The notes: generated by a model not told the origin, from the letters alone. Positions 11,124 through 20,852 are shown, counted from the stretch's first letter. The stretch: DNA of 59,365 bases from Synergistes jonesii (GCF_000712295.1 NZ_JMKI01000053.1:1-59365), one strand, 5' to 3'. Made by a program: numbers and translations.

Positions 11124-12040
11124 CTGCGGTACCCGAGGCGGCGCAGCTCTTCGGGAGACTTGCGCCAGCCAGGTTTTACCTTGACCCAGAGCTGAAGGAA
11201 GAGCTTATAGCCGAGGCGCTCCTCGAGCTCCCTGCGCGCCTCACTGCCTATCTGCTTCAGCATCGTCCCGTTCTTTCCGATGATGATTCCCTTCTGCCCG
11301 GGACGCTCTACTATCACCGTCGCGCGAATCGTACAGAGCTTTTCCCCGGGATGCTCATCCGGGCTTTTGAATTCGTCGATCAGCACCGCGACGCTGTGCG
11401 GGACTTCCTCGTCGGTGTGACGGAGGATCTTTTCGCGTATGACCTCGGAGGCCAGGAAGCGCTCGGTCGAATCCATCAGCATATCTTCCGGATATATCGC
11501 CGGCTGCCGCGGCAGCAGCGCGCTTATCGCGGCGGCGAGCTCTTCGAGCCCCCTGCCTTTGTTCGCAGAGAGCGGCGCGACGGCGGCGGGCTTTATGAAT
11601 TTTTCGTAAAGGGCGACCGCCTTTTTATAATCTTCCGCCCTCGCGAGCTTGTCGATTTTGTTGACCGCCAGAACGACGGGGCGGGAAAGCGACGCAAGCA
11701 TCTTTAAAATGATCCCGTCCTTCTCGCCGACGGCCCTGTCCTGCGCTTCGACGACGTAGCAGACGACGTCGACGGACAAAAGAGCCTCTTCGGCCTCTTT
11801 CAACATGAAGCCGCCGAGCGCGTGCTTCGGCGCGTGGATGCCTGGCGTGTCTACGAAGACGATCTGCTCGGACGCCGTTGTGTAGATGCAGCGCACCGCG
11901 TTGCGCGTCGTCTGAGGCTTCGGCGAAACGGCCGCGACTTTTTCCTTGAGCAGCGCGTTTATTATCGACGATTTGCCGACATTCGGACGTCCGAGCAGCG
12001 CCGCGAAGCCGCAGCGGAAATCACTTTCCGCGCCCATCAT
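11120..12040 (-). CDS. era: GTPase Era
   Basis: This GTPase binds the 3' end of 16S rRNA and assists 30S maturation. G1 is GRPNVGKS at 17-24, G3 is DTPG at 64-67 and G4 is NKID near 125. The C-terminal KH domain has IIGKNGTMLKQIG and a typical KPGWRKSPEEL tail. ATG at 12040 is chosen because GGAGG sits 5 nt upstream; the frame stays open to 12064. It overlaps cdd by 20 nt and recO by 4 nt. With ybeY in the same run, it forms a ribosome-maturation pair. Confidence 0.97.
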   Translation of the reverse strand: MMGAESDFRCGFAALLGRPNVGKSSIINALLKEKVAAVSPKPQTTRNAVRCIYTTASEQIVFVDTPGIHAPKHALGGFMLKEAEEALLSVDVVCYVVEAQDRAVGEKDGIILKMLASLSRPVVLAVNKIDKLARAEDYKKAVALYEKFIKPAAVAPLSANKGRGLEELAAAISALLPRQPAIYPEDMLMDSTERFLASEVIREKILRHTDEEVPHSVAVLIDEFKSPDEHPGEKLCTIRATVIVERPGQKGIIIGKNGTMLKQIGSEARRELEERLGYKLFLQLWVKVKPGWRKSPEELRRLGYRS

Positions 12041-12464
12041 GCGCCCCTCCGCGCGCGTCGTCAAGCGAAAAGGAAAATGGCAGCAGCTCTTTCAGCGGGT
12101 AAATTTTCGGCTCGCCGCCATCCTCGAGTATCACGGACATATGCGGATTGAACTCGGCTAAGAACTGCCGGCACGCGCCGCACGGCGGACAGAACATCCC
12201 GTCCTCCCCCGCGACGGCGAGCGCTACGGGCTTCGTCAGCCCCTTTATGACCGCCGCGGCCATAGCGCTGCGCTCGGCGCAGATAGAAAGGCTGTAGCTT
12301 GCGTTCTCGACGTTGCAGCCGCAGACGGTCTCTCCGTTTTCGAAGAGAAGAGCGGCTCCCACGCGAAATTTTGAATAGGGCGCGTAGGCCATTTTCCTTG
12401 CCTCGGCGGCCTTTTCGAGGAGTTTTTTCGCGTCGGCCGCGCCGACCGCGGCTTTAGGCGCCAT
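12021..12464 (-). CDS. cdd: Cytidine deaminase
   Basis: It deaminates cytidine and deoxycytidine to uridine and deoxyuridine in pyrimidine salvage. This is the small homotetrameric type: Cys62-Ala-Glu64 (zinc ligand and catalytic Glu) and PCGAC with Cys95 and Cys98. Length 147 is slightly longer than the usual 130-135. The start at 12464 overlaps the end of ybeY by 11 nt; the longer open frame upstream is only the ybeY sequence in another frame. The order ybeY-cdd-era is common in several phyla. Confidence 0.95.
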   Translation of the reverse strand: MAPKAAVGAADAKKLLEKAAEARKMAYAPYSKFRVGAALLFENGETVCGCNVENASYSLSICAERSAMAAAVIKGLTKPVALAVAGEDGMFCPPCGACRQFLAEFNPHMSVILEDGGEPKIYPLKELLPFSFSLDDARGGAHDGRGK

Positions 12465-12960
12465 TCTCGCGCACCTCTTCCTCCAGAAAGCGCGCGACGA
12501 GAGAGTCCTGCGCCCTCCACATCGCCTCGCGCTCCCCGTCGTCAGCGTGGTCGAAGCCGAGAAGGTGCAGGAAGCCGTGGCAGATGACGAGCGCCGTCTC
12601 GCTCTCCGCACTTTTTTCGTTTTCCTCCGCGTTCTTCGCAACTATCTCCGGACAGACGATTATATCGCCGAGCGGAAGCGAAGCCCAGCCCTCGGGAGGC
12701 GCGAACCCCCCCCGCCCATCCTCCCACATCGGAAAGGAGAGCACGTCGGTAGGTCCCGACGTCTTGCGGTATTCCGCGTTCATCTCCGCCATCTTATCGG
12801 CGTTCGCGAGGACGAGCGAAATTTCGCACTCCACAACGGCTTCGGGCAGAAGCTTTTTTCCTTCGAGATATTCGGAAAATATTTTTTCAAGCCTTTGAAG
12901 CTTCTCTTCTGACAACGCGCAAGCCTCACAGGAAAGCCCGCATCTTATGACCGCCTTCAT
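12454..12960 (-). CDS. ybeY: Endoribonuclease YbeY (rRNA maturation factor)
   Basis: A metal-dependent RNase involved in 16S rRNA 3'-end processing and ribosome quality control. The signature HGFLHLLGFDH gives zinc ligands His128, His132 and His138. TSGPTDVLSFP at 68-78 is also conserved. Length 168 is usual. The start ATG lies one base after the pgpH stop (TGA-A-ATG), so it is translationally coupled to pgpH; its end overlaps cdd. Confidence 0.95.
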   Translation of the reverse strand: MKAVIRCGLSCEACALSEEKLQRLEKIFSEYLEGKKLLPEAVVECEISLVLANADKMAEMNAEYRKTSGPTDVLSFPMWEDGRGGFAPPEGWASLPLGDIIVCPEIVAKNAEENEKSAESETALVICHGFLHLLGFDHADDGEREAMWRAQDSLVARFLEEEVRENGA

Positions 12961-12961
12961 T

Positions 12962-15121
12962 TCATTTGTCCTCTTCCTTTTTTTCTTTTTCCTCTTCGCC
13001 GTCGCCGCTCTGAAGCAGCGCTGCTCCCATGTCCCGCGCCGTAACGTCGTCGACCTGTTCGCCGCGCTTCAGCTTCGCTTCCTTTATTATCTCCTCGATG
13101 TTTTTCACCTCGCGCGAATGGTAGGTCGAACGAAGCACCTCCATGAACGCTTCGGCTACCAAGGACATCTCCCTCATGGTAAAATCGACGTCGTTGAGCT
13201 GCTGAGCTTCGACCTTGCTGCGTATCACCTGAATGATGAAATCAGAAAGCTCCTTGCCGTCCGCGAAGGGCTTGTTGCGCCCTTTGACGGCGGCTTCGAC
13301 GGAGTCCGCGAGCATCACGAGGGCCGTCTCGCGCGACTGAGGGCGCGGCCCTGGATAGCGGAACTGCTCTTCCGTCACGTTTTCGCCGAGGGCCTTCGCC
13401 TTCTCATAGAAATATCTCTGCAGCGTCGTGCCGTGATGCTCGCTGATGAAGCACCGCAGCGCCTTCGGCAGGTTCGTCTGCTGCGCTATCTCCAGCCCCT
13501 CTCGGACGTGTGATATGAGCAGGCTGCCGGAAAGCGTCGGCGGCAGCCTGTCGTGGATGTTTTTGCCAGGGCGCTGATTCTCGACGAAGTACTGCGGGTT
13601 CTTCAGCTTGCCTATGTCGTGGTAATAGGCCCCGGCGCGCACTAGCAGATCGTTCATGTGCAGCCTGTCCGCCGCCGCTTCGGCGAGCGTCGCGACCATC
13701 AGCACGTGATTATAAGTTCCCGGCGCCTCCATCTGCAGGCGCTTGATGAGCGGCTGCGACGGGTGGCTGAGCTCGAGCAGACGCAGCGGCGAAAGTATAT
13801 CGAAGATATTTTCCCAGAGCGGCAGCAGCGCGATGACGATGGTCCCCCAGACCGCGCTGAAGAGTATCGTCGCAAGGATGAGGTTGTAATTGAAATAGAG
13901 GCCGAGCCCCCAGTGTATGCCTATCGAAGCGGCGCCGAGGCAGAGGCCGAGAAAGAAGAGGTTGCGCCATATCGTGATTCGATGGTTCGGCGGGTCGATG
14001 AAGAGGACCCTTCCCACGCTCGCCGAAACGGCCGCAAGGATGCAGCCGAGACATACGATTCCCGGGTTCGTCCCGTAGGCGATGATTACGCTGACGACTC
14101 CTCCGCCGAAGATGACGTGGAAGGAGAGCGAAACGGGCAGGGTGAGACAGAGCCAACCCGTCAGGCCGAGCACGGCCATCGAGTAGCCGCCGAAGCGCGC
14201 GAAGACGACCTCAAGCGTCCATACTACCGAGATGACGACCGCGATGTAGACCCATTCGCGCAGAGAGAGCTTCTCGCGCAGCCCTCCCGCGATCCATACG
14301 GGCCAAAAGCTCCATACGGCGATGACGCCGAGGATGAAGATGAGATGTTTCCACGGGAAGGCCGCGTCGGGGTAGCCCTGCGACGCGAGCAGCTTAGCGA
14401 GCGACGGAGTGACGACCTGCCCTTTCTGAACGAGTACGGAGCCGGTGTGTATCTCCTTTATGACCGAAGGTATCTGAGAAGCGACGTCCTCGCGCAGCTT
14501 CTGCACCATTTCGCCGTCGGACTGCAGCGACGGGTTGAGGACGACGTCGAGCATTTGGAACGCGATATTGCGCTCCGACTGAGTGAGCGCGGATTCTTTG
14601 AGATATTTCCAGATAAGGGCGGTCTGCTGTTCTCTGTCCGTGGACTGATTTTGGACCTTGCGCCCGATTTCCACCGCGCTGCCGACTATGGCCTTCCGCG
14701 ACTCCTCGCTCTGCTTGCCGAATATGCGCAGCAGCGGCTCGTTGAAGAGCTGCTGGTAGGAGCCGTCCTTAAGGAGTTCGAGACGGCGCGAGACCTCCGA
14801 CGCTATTTTTTCATCCTGCACCATCACGTCGATGATTCGCGACGCGGCGCGCTGCCGTAGCTCAAGAGTCGCTGCGCGGTCCTCGTAGCGCGCGGATGTC
14901 AAGGCCAGATAGACGCGCTTCGAAGGCATGCCTATCTGATAATTTTCCAGCCTGTCGAACAAATACCAGTTGATACTGACGAGCAGCGCGGCCACGACGA
15001 GCAGGATGGCGCAGAAAATTATAAGCTGCCTCTTTTCGCGCAGAAAGGCGAGCTTCGCGACAAAAACCTTTATGTCATCTTTCAGCTTGTTTTTCCGCTC
15101 TTCGCCTGTCATAGTCTTCAT
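12962..15121 (-). CDS. pgpH: 7TM-HD cyclic-di-AMP phosphodiesterase (PgpH type)
   Basis: PgpH enzymes hydrolyse c-di-AMP to pApA. A cytoplasmic N-terminus is followed by a first membrane helix (about 35-55), a large extracytoplasmic region (about 60-270), several membrane helices (about 275-460) and a C-terminal HD domain with His501-Asp502 in YYHDIGKL, then ISEHHGTT. Length 719 fits. The Glu/Lys-rich C-terminus is low complexity. It overlaps the 3' end of phoH by 47 nt; the start has GAGGG 4 nt upstream, and ATG at 15112 is an alternative. It pairs functionally with the c-di-AMP cyclase gene near 31 kb. Confidence 0.93.
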   Translation of the reverse strand: MKTMTGEERKNKLKDDIKVFVAKLAFLREKRQLIIFCAILLVVAALLVSINWYLFDRLENYQIGMPSKRVYLALTSARYEDRAATLELRQRAASRIIDVMVQDEKIASEVSRRLELLKDGSYQQLFNEPLLRIFGKQSEESRKAIVGSAVEIGRKVQNQSTDREQQTALIWKYLKESALTQSERNIAFQMLDVVLNPSLQSDGEMVQKLREDVASQIPSVIKEIHTGSVLVQKGQVVTPSLAKLLASQGYPDAAFPWKHLIFILGVIAVWSFWPVWIAGGLREKLSLREWVYIAVVISVVWTLEVVFARFGGYSMAVLGLTGWLCLTLPVSLSFHVIFGGGVVSVIIAYGTNPGIVCLGCILAAVSASVGRVLFIDPPNHRITIWRNLFFLGLCLGAASIGIHWGLGLYFNYNLILATILFSAVWGTIVIALLPLWENIFDILSPLRLLELSHPSQPLIKRLQMEAPGTYNHVLMVATLAEAAADRLHMNDLLVRAGAYYHDIGKLKNPQYFVENQRPGKNIHDRLPPTLSGSLLISHVREGLEIAQQTNLPKALRCFISEHHGTTLQRYFYEKAKALGENVTEEQFRYPGPRPQSRETALVMLADSVEAAVKGRNKPFADGKELSDFIIQVIRSKVEAQQLNDVDFTMREMSLVAEAFMEVLRSTYHSREVKNIEEIIKEAKLKRGEQVDDVTARDMGAALLQSGDGEEEKEKKEEDK

Positions 15122-16070
15122 AAGCCCTCACGATCCTCTGAACTATCTCGTGCCGTACGACGTCGTCGTCGCCGAGCCTTATGAACTCGACGCCCGGGAT
15201 ATCCTTCAAAATATCCTGCACGACCTTTAGTCCCGATTCCTTCGTCCCGGGCAGATCAACCTGCGTTATATCGCCCGTAACGACGGCCTTTGAGCCGAAG
15301 CCCAGGCGCGTCAGGAACATCTTCATCTGCTCCGGCGTGGTGTTCTGCGCTTCGTCTAGGATGATGAAGCTGTCGTTGAGCGTACGCCCGCGCATATAGG
15401 CGAGAGGCGCGAGCTCTATCACGCCCTTCTCAAAGTAGCGGTCGAAGCGCTCCGCCGGGAGCAGATCGTAGAACGCGTCGTAAAGAGGGCGGAGGTAAGG
15501 CGCCACCTTCTCGTTCATATCGCCCGGAAGATAGCCGAGGCGCTCGCCCGCCTCGACGACGGGGCGCACGAGTATGATTCTGCTTATTTTAGCCGACTTG
15601 AGCGACGCGACGGCCAGCGCGGCCGCGAGATACGTCTTGCCGGTCCCCGCCGGGCCGATCCCAAAAGTTATGTCGTTGTCGCGTATCGCTCTGATATATT
15701 CCTTCTGCCCGCTCGTATAGGGGCGTATCGCCTTGCCCCTGTTGCTGACGCAGACGACGTCGTTGTAGAGCGAGCGCAGGTCGACGCTCCCACCGCTGCG
15801 GATGCTGTGGAGCCCGTAGCGCACCTCGGCGCTGTTCAGCTTATGTCCGGAAAGCGACAGCTCGGCGAACTGCATGAGAAGATTCTCTATTTTCGCGACG
15901 AGTCCTTCGTCGCCGCCCTTTATGGAGAGAGAGCTGCCCCGCGCGTAGACCTTGACGGGGAAGCTCTGTTCCACAAGGCGGAGGATCTCCTCGTGCTCGG
16001 CGAGCAACTTCACGACGGAAGCGTCGGTCAGCGATAAGAGATTTTCCGCCGATTCTCTTCCTTCTTTCAT
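15075..16070 (-). CDS. phoH: PhoH family ATPase
   Basis: PhoH-like P-loop ATPases are linked to RNA metabolism; the usual neighbourhood (pgpH-ybeY-era) supports an RNA/ribosome role, but the exact reaction is unknown. An N-terminal KH-like region (about 35-75) precedes the ATPase, with Walker A GPAGTGKT at 139-146 and Walker B ILDEAQ ending at 242. Length 331 matches the short PhoH form. The start ATG at 16070 is 15 nt from the NifU-like gene. Confidence 0.93.
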   Translation of the reverse strand: MKEGRESAENLLSLTDASVVKLLAEHEEILRLVEQSFPVKVYARGSSLSIKGGDEGLVAKIENLLMQFAELSLSGHKLNSAEVRYGLHSIRSGGSVDLRSLYNDVVCVSNRGKAIRPYTSGQKEYIRAIRDNDITFGIGPAGTGKTYLAAALAVASLKSAKISRIILVRPVVEAGERLGYLPGDMNEKVAPYLRPLYDAFYDLLPAERFDRYFEKGVIELAPLAYMRGRTLNDSFIILDEAQNTTPEQMKMFLTRLGFGSKAVVTGDITQVDLPGTKESGLKVVQDILKDIPGVEFIRLGDDDVVRHEIVQRIVRAYEDYDRRRAEKQAER

Positions 16071-16085
16071 TACAAAAAAGAAAGG

Positions 16086-16319
16086 CTACGCCCTTTCTAC
16101 GGCTTTGACTTCGGGGATGGCCGAAACTACCGTTTCTTCGACCATCATGCGAAGCGTTTCCAGCGCGAAGGGGCAGCTGCCGCATGCGCCTTCCATCGCA
16201 ACGTAGGCCGTCGCGGTAGGTTCGTCGAACTTTACGAAAGTGCAGAAGCCGCCGTGCGACGCGAGCGCCGGCGAGACCTGGCTCTTAAGTACGTCTTTGA
16301 TCTTCTCTTCTGTTGTCAT
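16086..16319 (-). CDS. NifU-like Fe-S scaffold domain protein
   Basis: A stand-alone NifU C-terminal-type domain of 77 residues with the CxxC pair Cys46 and Cys49 in GACGSCPF, which can hold a transient 4Fe-4S or 2Fe-2S cluster. Such proteins deliver clusters to client enzymes. ATG at 16319 follows a strong GGAGGAG; the frame upstream of it is not coding. It lies between mazG and phoH with short gaps and is probably co-transcribed. No other Suf/Isc gene is in the window. Confidence 0.88.
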   Translation of the reverse strand: MTTEEKIKDVLKSQVSPALASHGGFCTFVKFDEPTATAYVAMEGACGSCPFALETLRMMVEETVVSAIPEVKAVERA

Positions 16320-16335
16320 GATGACTCCTCCGATT

Positions 16336-17139
16336 TTATTTGTTTGTTTTTGCTTTATTCCAGAATTCGTCGAGCTCGGCCAGTGTGAAATCATTCCACG
16401 GGCGCCCCGATTGCTCTACCGATTTTTCCACGCCGCGGAAGCGCCTGTCAAATTTTTCGCACGCGGCGTGCAGGTCTATCTCAGGGTCGACGCCGAGATG
16501 CCGCGAAAGATTCACCGCCGCGAAGAACAGATCTCCGAGCTCTTCGGCGATCTCCACTTTATCTCCGCCGGAAATCGCTTCCTTCAGTTCGGCAAGCTCC
16601 TCCTCCAACTTCGCAAGCACGGCGGACGTCTCTCCCTTAGGCCAGTCGAAGCCGGGCTTCGCGGCGCGCTCCTGTATGCGGTAGGCGCGCAGCAGCGCGG
16701 GCATCCCGCGCGGTATCCCCGCCATATAAGAGGAATCCTCCTCCTTGCCCCTGCGTTCAGCAGATTTTATCCGCTCCCAGTTTTTCAGGACGTCTTCTGA
16801 ATTTTTTACGCTCGTTTCGCCGAATACGTGGGGATGGCGCCTTATGAGCTTGTCGGCGAGGCGCTCCATTACGTCGCGTATCGTGAAATCCCCGCGCTCC
16901 TCCGCCACGCGGGAGACGAAAATCACCTGAAGCATCAGGTCACCGCACTCCTCGCACATATTGGGGACGTTTCCGGCCTCGATGGCCTCTATCAGCTCGT
17001 AGGCTTCTTCGACTATGTAGCGCCGCAGCGACATGCAGTCCTGCTCGCGGTCCCACGGACAGCCGCCGGGCTCGCGCAGGCGCTTCATTATCGCGACGAG
17101 CTTAAGAAATTTTTCCGCGGTTTCCTTTTCCTTATCCAT
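16336..17139 (-). CDS. mazG: Nucleoside triphosphate pyrophosphohydrolase MazG
   Basis: It hydrolyses (d)NTPs to monophosphates and PPi, cleansing the pool of aberrant nucleotides. It has tandem MazG domains: the first with GGCPWDREQ and VEEAYELIEAIE followed by EECGDLMLQV, the second with EELAELKEAI and EELGDLFFAAVN. Length 267 is typical of the two-domain form. ATG at 17139 has GGGAG 8 nt upstream; GTG at 17148 is an alternative. It overlaps the mfd stop by 8 nt, so translation is coupled to the repair factor. Confidence 0.95.
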   Translation of the reverse strand: MDKEKETAEKFLKLVAIMKRLREPGGCPWDREQDCMSLRRYIVEEAYELIEAIEAGNVPNMCEECGDLMLQVIFVSRVAEERGDFTIRDVMERLADKLIRRHPHVFGETSVKNSEDVLKNWERIKSAERRGKEEDSSYMAGIPRGMPALLRAYRIQERAAKPGFDWPKGETSAVLAKLEEELAELKEAISGGDKVEIAEELGDLFFAAVNLSRHLGVDPEIDLHAACEKFDRRFRGVEKSVEQSGRPWNDFTLAELDEFWNKAKTNK

Positions 17140-20100
17140 TGCGATCACTCCCGCTCTGCAATATTTTATCAGATAGGTGCGCGTTTTGTTCTATTATTGT
17201 CCGCGCCGCCTCTTTTATTCCGGCGAAGCCGCCGGGGCCGATAAATCCGTCGAGCCGCCTGCGCCACCTCGGGGGGAACTTCAGCCCTTCCCAAGCCGCG
17301 TCGGGCCTGCCTTGGAGCACGAGCTCGTAGCGGCTGCAGATCAGTTTAGTTATGCCTAAGGCGTACGAGGCGCCGCGGATGGCCGCGAGGCTGAAGAGGA
17401 AGTCGAGCTCGTTGGGAATCTTCCCGAAGCGGTCCTCCGTCTCTTCGCGCAGCGCTGTCGCCTCTTCGGCCGAATCGACCTTAAGCAGCCTCCTGTATAA
17501 AGTGACGCGCAGATTCTCCTGCGGCAGATAGTCGCCCGGTATCGAGACGGGGAAGGATATTTCTACAGCCAGTTGCTCGTGGTATCTGCCCTTTATCTTC
17601 GCTATCTCGTCGGCGAGCAGGTCGCAATATTTCTGATAACCTATCTTGCTTGCGTTGCCGTGTTGCGAGATTCCTATAAGGTCGCCGCCGCCGCGAATCT
17701 GCAGGTCGCGCTGCGCGAGCTGGTAGCCGGCGCCGAGCTCGTCGAGGTCGGCTATCGCTTCGAGTCTTTCGCTCGACTCGACCGAGATATGAGCCTCGGG
17801 CGGATAGAAGAGGAAGGCGTAAGCCTGGTCCTCCCGCCGCCCCACCCTGCCGCGCAGCTGATACATCTGCGCAAGTCCGAGCTCCTGCGCGTCGTCGACG
17901 ATCAGGGTGTTCGCGGCGGGTATGTCGAGCCCGCTTTCGACGATTGTTGTGCAGACGAGCATGTCTACTTTTCCGGCGGAAAAATCCGCCATCGTCTTTT
18001 CCAGCGACGCCTCCGCCATTTTGCTGTGCGCGACCGCTATCGTGAGTTTCGGGAAGAGGCGCTTGAGCATCACGGCACGCTCCTGCAGGTCGCTTATCCT
18101 GTTGTGCACGTAGAATATCTGCCCGCCGCGGTTCTTTTCGCGCAGCACCGCGCTCTTCAGCAGCTCCTCGGAGAAGGGGCGGACGACAGTTATGACCGGC
18201 AGGCGTCTCTGCGGAGGCGTTTCGAGCACTGACATGTCGCGGAGGCCGCTCAGCGAAAGGGAAAGAGAGCGTGGTATAGGGGTGGCGGAAAGCATCAACA
18301 CATCCACGCCGGGCGCCAGCTTCTTCATATGCTCCTTGTGCATGACGCCGAAGCGGTGTTCCTCGTCGACGATCACGAGTCCGAGGTCTTTGAATTTTAC
18401 ATCGTCGGCAAGAAGCCTGTGCGTGCCTATAAGAATGTCGACCTTGCCCTCCGCGAGCTCCTGCAAAATTTTCTTCTGCTTGCTCACGGCGATGAAGCGC
18501 GAAACGACCTCGACTCGCACCGCGGTGTTCGCGAAGCGTGCGCTGAAGGTCTCGAAATGCTGCCGCGCAAGCAGCGTCGTCGGCGTCATGATCGCGGTCT
18601 GCTTTCCCGCGAACACCGCCGTACCGGCCGCGCGGATCGCTATCTCCGTCTTGCCGAAGCCGACGTCTCCGACGACCAGGCGGTCCATCGGGACGCCGCT
18701 CGCCATGTCGCGCATGACGTCGTCTATCGCCTGCAGCTGGTCCTTAGTCTCCTTGTAGCTGAAGCTCTCTTCGAGCTCGCGCATCATCGCGCCGTTTTCC
18801 GGAAAGGCGAAGCCGCCGCTCACCTCGCGCTCGGCGTAAATTTTGACGAGCGCCGCAGCCGCCTGCTCCGCCATTGCCTTCGCCTTCGCAGCGGCTTTCT
18901 TCCAGTGCGACGTTTTAAGATTATCCGGCTTCGGCTCCTGCCCCGGCAGAGGCGACCACGGAGATATTTTGTAAAACTGCATCACGGGGATAAGAAGGCG
19001 CCGCTCCTCGGCGAATTGAAGGACGAGATACTCCTGCTCCCCCTCGGAGGTTTTGACTCGCTCGGAGCCCATATAGAGCGCGACGCCGTAGTCGTCGTGG
19101 ACGACCCACTGGCCGCGCATGAGCCCGCTTCCCCAGTCCGACGGCGCCCTGTTTTCTATGCCGCGCCGCGCTACGGTGATTCCGGAAAGCTCAAGCTCGG
19201 TGAGCACCGCCGTTTTCGACGCGGCGTCGATAAAGCCCTCGCTCAACACGCCGCTCTTTGCGCCAAAGGAGTTCACGCGCGCCCATTCGAGGTTGCGCGC
19301 CGTCTCCGATACGACATTTATCTTGTATCCCTCTTTCAGCAGCGAAAGGCAATAATATTCGACATTCTTAAGCTTGCCCCTGAAGTTCGGAAACTGCGCA
19401 ACAGGCATCCTGGCGATGCAGTTCTTTACGTCGGGCAGTATTCTAAGCCTTTTGAAGCGGGTGAGCACCGATAGGATGTCGTTCCAGGCGCGCCACTGAA
19501 GCTCTTCCCCGCTCTGCGCGTTTATGCTTCTGCTGAGCCACAGCGCGTTTTCGGCGGTCACGTCGAGGGCTGCCGGGTCAAAGAGAAGCGCCCTCATATC
19601 GTCGGGGAAAAACTTTTCGAGCCTGCTTTCGCTCTTTGAGACAAGGCTCTGCACCGAACATCTGCGCAGCCGGCGGAGGCTCATCTGGCTCTCCGGCAGG
19701 AAAAATCTTATATTTTCAACGTCGTCGTCAAAGAATTCTATTCTGAGCGGATAATCGTCCGAAGGGCTGAAGATGTCCACAACGCTCCCGCGCACGGCGT
19801 ACTGTCCGGGCGTCCAGACGAGGTCGCAGCGTTCGTAGCCCTTCTGCGCGAGCCAGTCGGCGAGGCGGTCGCGCCCCGCTTCCTTTCCGCATTCCAGCTC
19901 AAGGTAGTCGGCCCCCGTCGAGAAGGGGGCCATCAGGGACGCCGGCGTCGCCGCGAGCACGCCTCCGCGGTATTTGAAATTTTCCAGCGCGTCCCCGCGG
20001 GCGAAGCGCTGCGCCCCGCTCTTCGAAGTGTCGTCGGCGAGCGTTATCTCCGGCAGTACCTTAACGTTCTCAAACACGCCGAGCGCCGCCGCGTCCGCCG

Positions 20101-20281
20101 CGAAGTCGCGCGCCTGACGCGCGTCGGGCAGCAGCGCGAGCAGAGGCTCCTCTATGCCGCGGCACACCCAGGGACGCATCGCCCCCTTGGAGGCGACGTG
20201 GACGCCCTTGTTCCGCAGCCACAGCTCTTCGTCCAGCTCGACGAGCGCGCCCGCCGAAATGTTTTTTTTATTCTCCGTCAT
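17132..20281 (-). CDS. mfd: Transcription-repair coupling factor Mfd
   Basis: This translocase removes stalled RNA polymerase and recruits UvrA. An N-terminal UvrB-like region with no usable Walker motif (about 1-350) precedes the CarD-like RNA polymerase-interacting domain (from about 388, with GQWVVHDDYG). The RecG-like motor has GDVGFGKT ending at 545, a DEEH box with RFGV, and SATPIPRS. The C-terminal TRCF domain completes it. Length 1049 is slightly below the 1100-1150 common elsewhere; the shortfall appears to be in the N-terminal third. It overlaps pth by 14 nt and mazG by 8 nt. Confidence 0.97.
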   Translation of the reverse strand: MTENKKNISAGALVELDEELWLRNKGVHVASKGAMRPWVCRGIEEPLLALLPDARQARDFAADAAALGVFENVKVLPEITLADDTSKSGAQRFARGDALENFKYRGGVLAATPASLMAPFSTGADYLELECGKEAGRDRLADWLAQKGYERCDLVWTPGQYAVRGSVVDIFSPSDDYPLRIEFFDDDVENIRFFLPESQMSLRRLRRCSVQSLVSKSESRLEKFFPDDMRALLFDPAALDVTAENALWLSRSINAQSGEELQWRAWNDILSVLTRFKRLRILPDVKNCIARMPVAQFPNFRGKLKNVEYYCLSLLKEGYKINVVSETARNLEWARVNSFGAKSGVLSEGFIDAASKTAVLTELELSGITVARRGIENRAPSDWGSGLMRGQWVVHDDYGVALYMGSERVKTSEGEQEYLVLQFAEERRLLIPVMQFYKISPWSPLPGQEPKPDNLKTSHWKKAAAKAKAMAEQAAAALVKIYAEREVSGGFAFPENGAMMRELEESFSYKETKDQLQAIDDVMRDMASGVPMDRLVVGDVGFGKTEIAIRAAGTAVFAGKQTAIMTPTTLLARQHFETFSARFANTAVRVEVVSRFIAVSKQKKILQELAEGKVDILIGTHRLLADDVKFKDLGLVIVDEEHRFGVMHKEHMKKLAPGVDVLMLSATPIPRSLSLSLSGLRDMSVLETPPQRRLPVITVVRPFSEELLKSAVLREKNRGGQIFYVHNRISDLQERAVMLKRLFPKLTIAVAHSKMAEASLEKTMADFSAGKVDMLVCTTIVESGLDIPAANTLIVDDAQELGLAQMYQLRGRVGRREDQAYAFLFYPPEAHISVESSERLEAIADLDELGAGYQLAQRDLQIRGGGDLIGISQHGNASKIGYQKYCDLLADEIAKIKGRYHEQLAVEISFPVSIPGDYLPQENLRVTLYRRLLKVDSAEEATALREETEDRFGKIPNELDFLFSLAAIRGASYALGITKLICSRYELVLQGRPDAAWEGLKFPPRWRRRLDGFIGPGGFAGIKEAARTIIEQNAHLSDKILQSGSDRNG

Positions 20282-20852
20282 TTAAGCGAAAACCGTTGGC
20301 CTTCGTCATGGCCTTGTCGATGCCTTCCCTTATCCAGAGTCCCAGCGCCTCCCAAGCGGCGTCCTCTATTTTGTGCCACTCCCTGCGTTGTTCCGGCGGA
20401 ATTTTTCCGAGCACCCACTCTTTCATCTCCATTTTTCCCTCCGGCGAGCCCGTGCCGATTCTAAGGCGCGGCACGTCGAGGGTGCCGAGCGCCCCGAGAA
20501 TCGATTTCAGCCCGTTCTGCCCCCCGGCCGAGCCGCTCTTGCGCATGCGTATCCTTCCGAAGGGAAGCGCGGAGTCGTCGGAGATTATCAGCAGATCGGA
20601 AAGTTCGATGTTACCGTAGCGCACAGCCTCCGAGACGGAGAGCCCGCTGAGATTCATGTAGGTGTGAGGCTCGAGGAACGCGACCCTTTCGTCGAAGCAG
20701 AGCGCCGGCCCCCAATATGCGCCGCGGAACTTTATCTGCGGCTCGTGAAGAGCGAGGCGCGCGACGAACGAATCCACGATGAGCCAACCGGCGTTGTGGC
20801 GCGTCCATACATATTCATATCCCGGATTCCCCAGTCCTACTATCAGCTTCAT
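20268..20852 (-). CDS. pth: Peptidyl-tRNA hydrolase
   Basis: It recycles peptidyl-tRNAs that fall off ribosomes. GLGNPG at 6-11 and TRHNAGW with catalytic His19 are intact, as are MNLSG and Asp92/Asp93 ahead of LPFGRIR. Length 194 is typical. The SGSAGGQNGLKSI block completes the active-site rim. It lies downstream of rplY, as in many bacteria, and overlaps mfd. Confidence 0.96.
   Translation of the reverse strand: MKLIVGLGNPGYEYVWTRHNAGWLIVDSFVARLALHEPQIKFRGAYWGPALCFDERVAFLEPHTYMNLSGLSVSEAVRYGNIELSDLLIISDDSALPFGRIRMRKSGSAGGQNGLKSILGALGTLDVPRLRIGTGSPEGKMEMKEWVLGKIPPEQRREWHKIEDAAWEALGLWIREGIDKAMTKANGFRLNDGE

Noticed and set aside
12464-12641. An N-terminal extension of cdd rich in Arg and Ser
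   Set aside because: It is ybeY read in another frame; the cytidine deaminase fold starts at 12464.
13658-14860. A 400-codon plus-strand ORF opposite pgpH, and a 381-codon one opposite mfd (18329-19474)
   Set aside because: Both are antisense shadows with no ribosome-binding site and Arg/Glu-rich composition.
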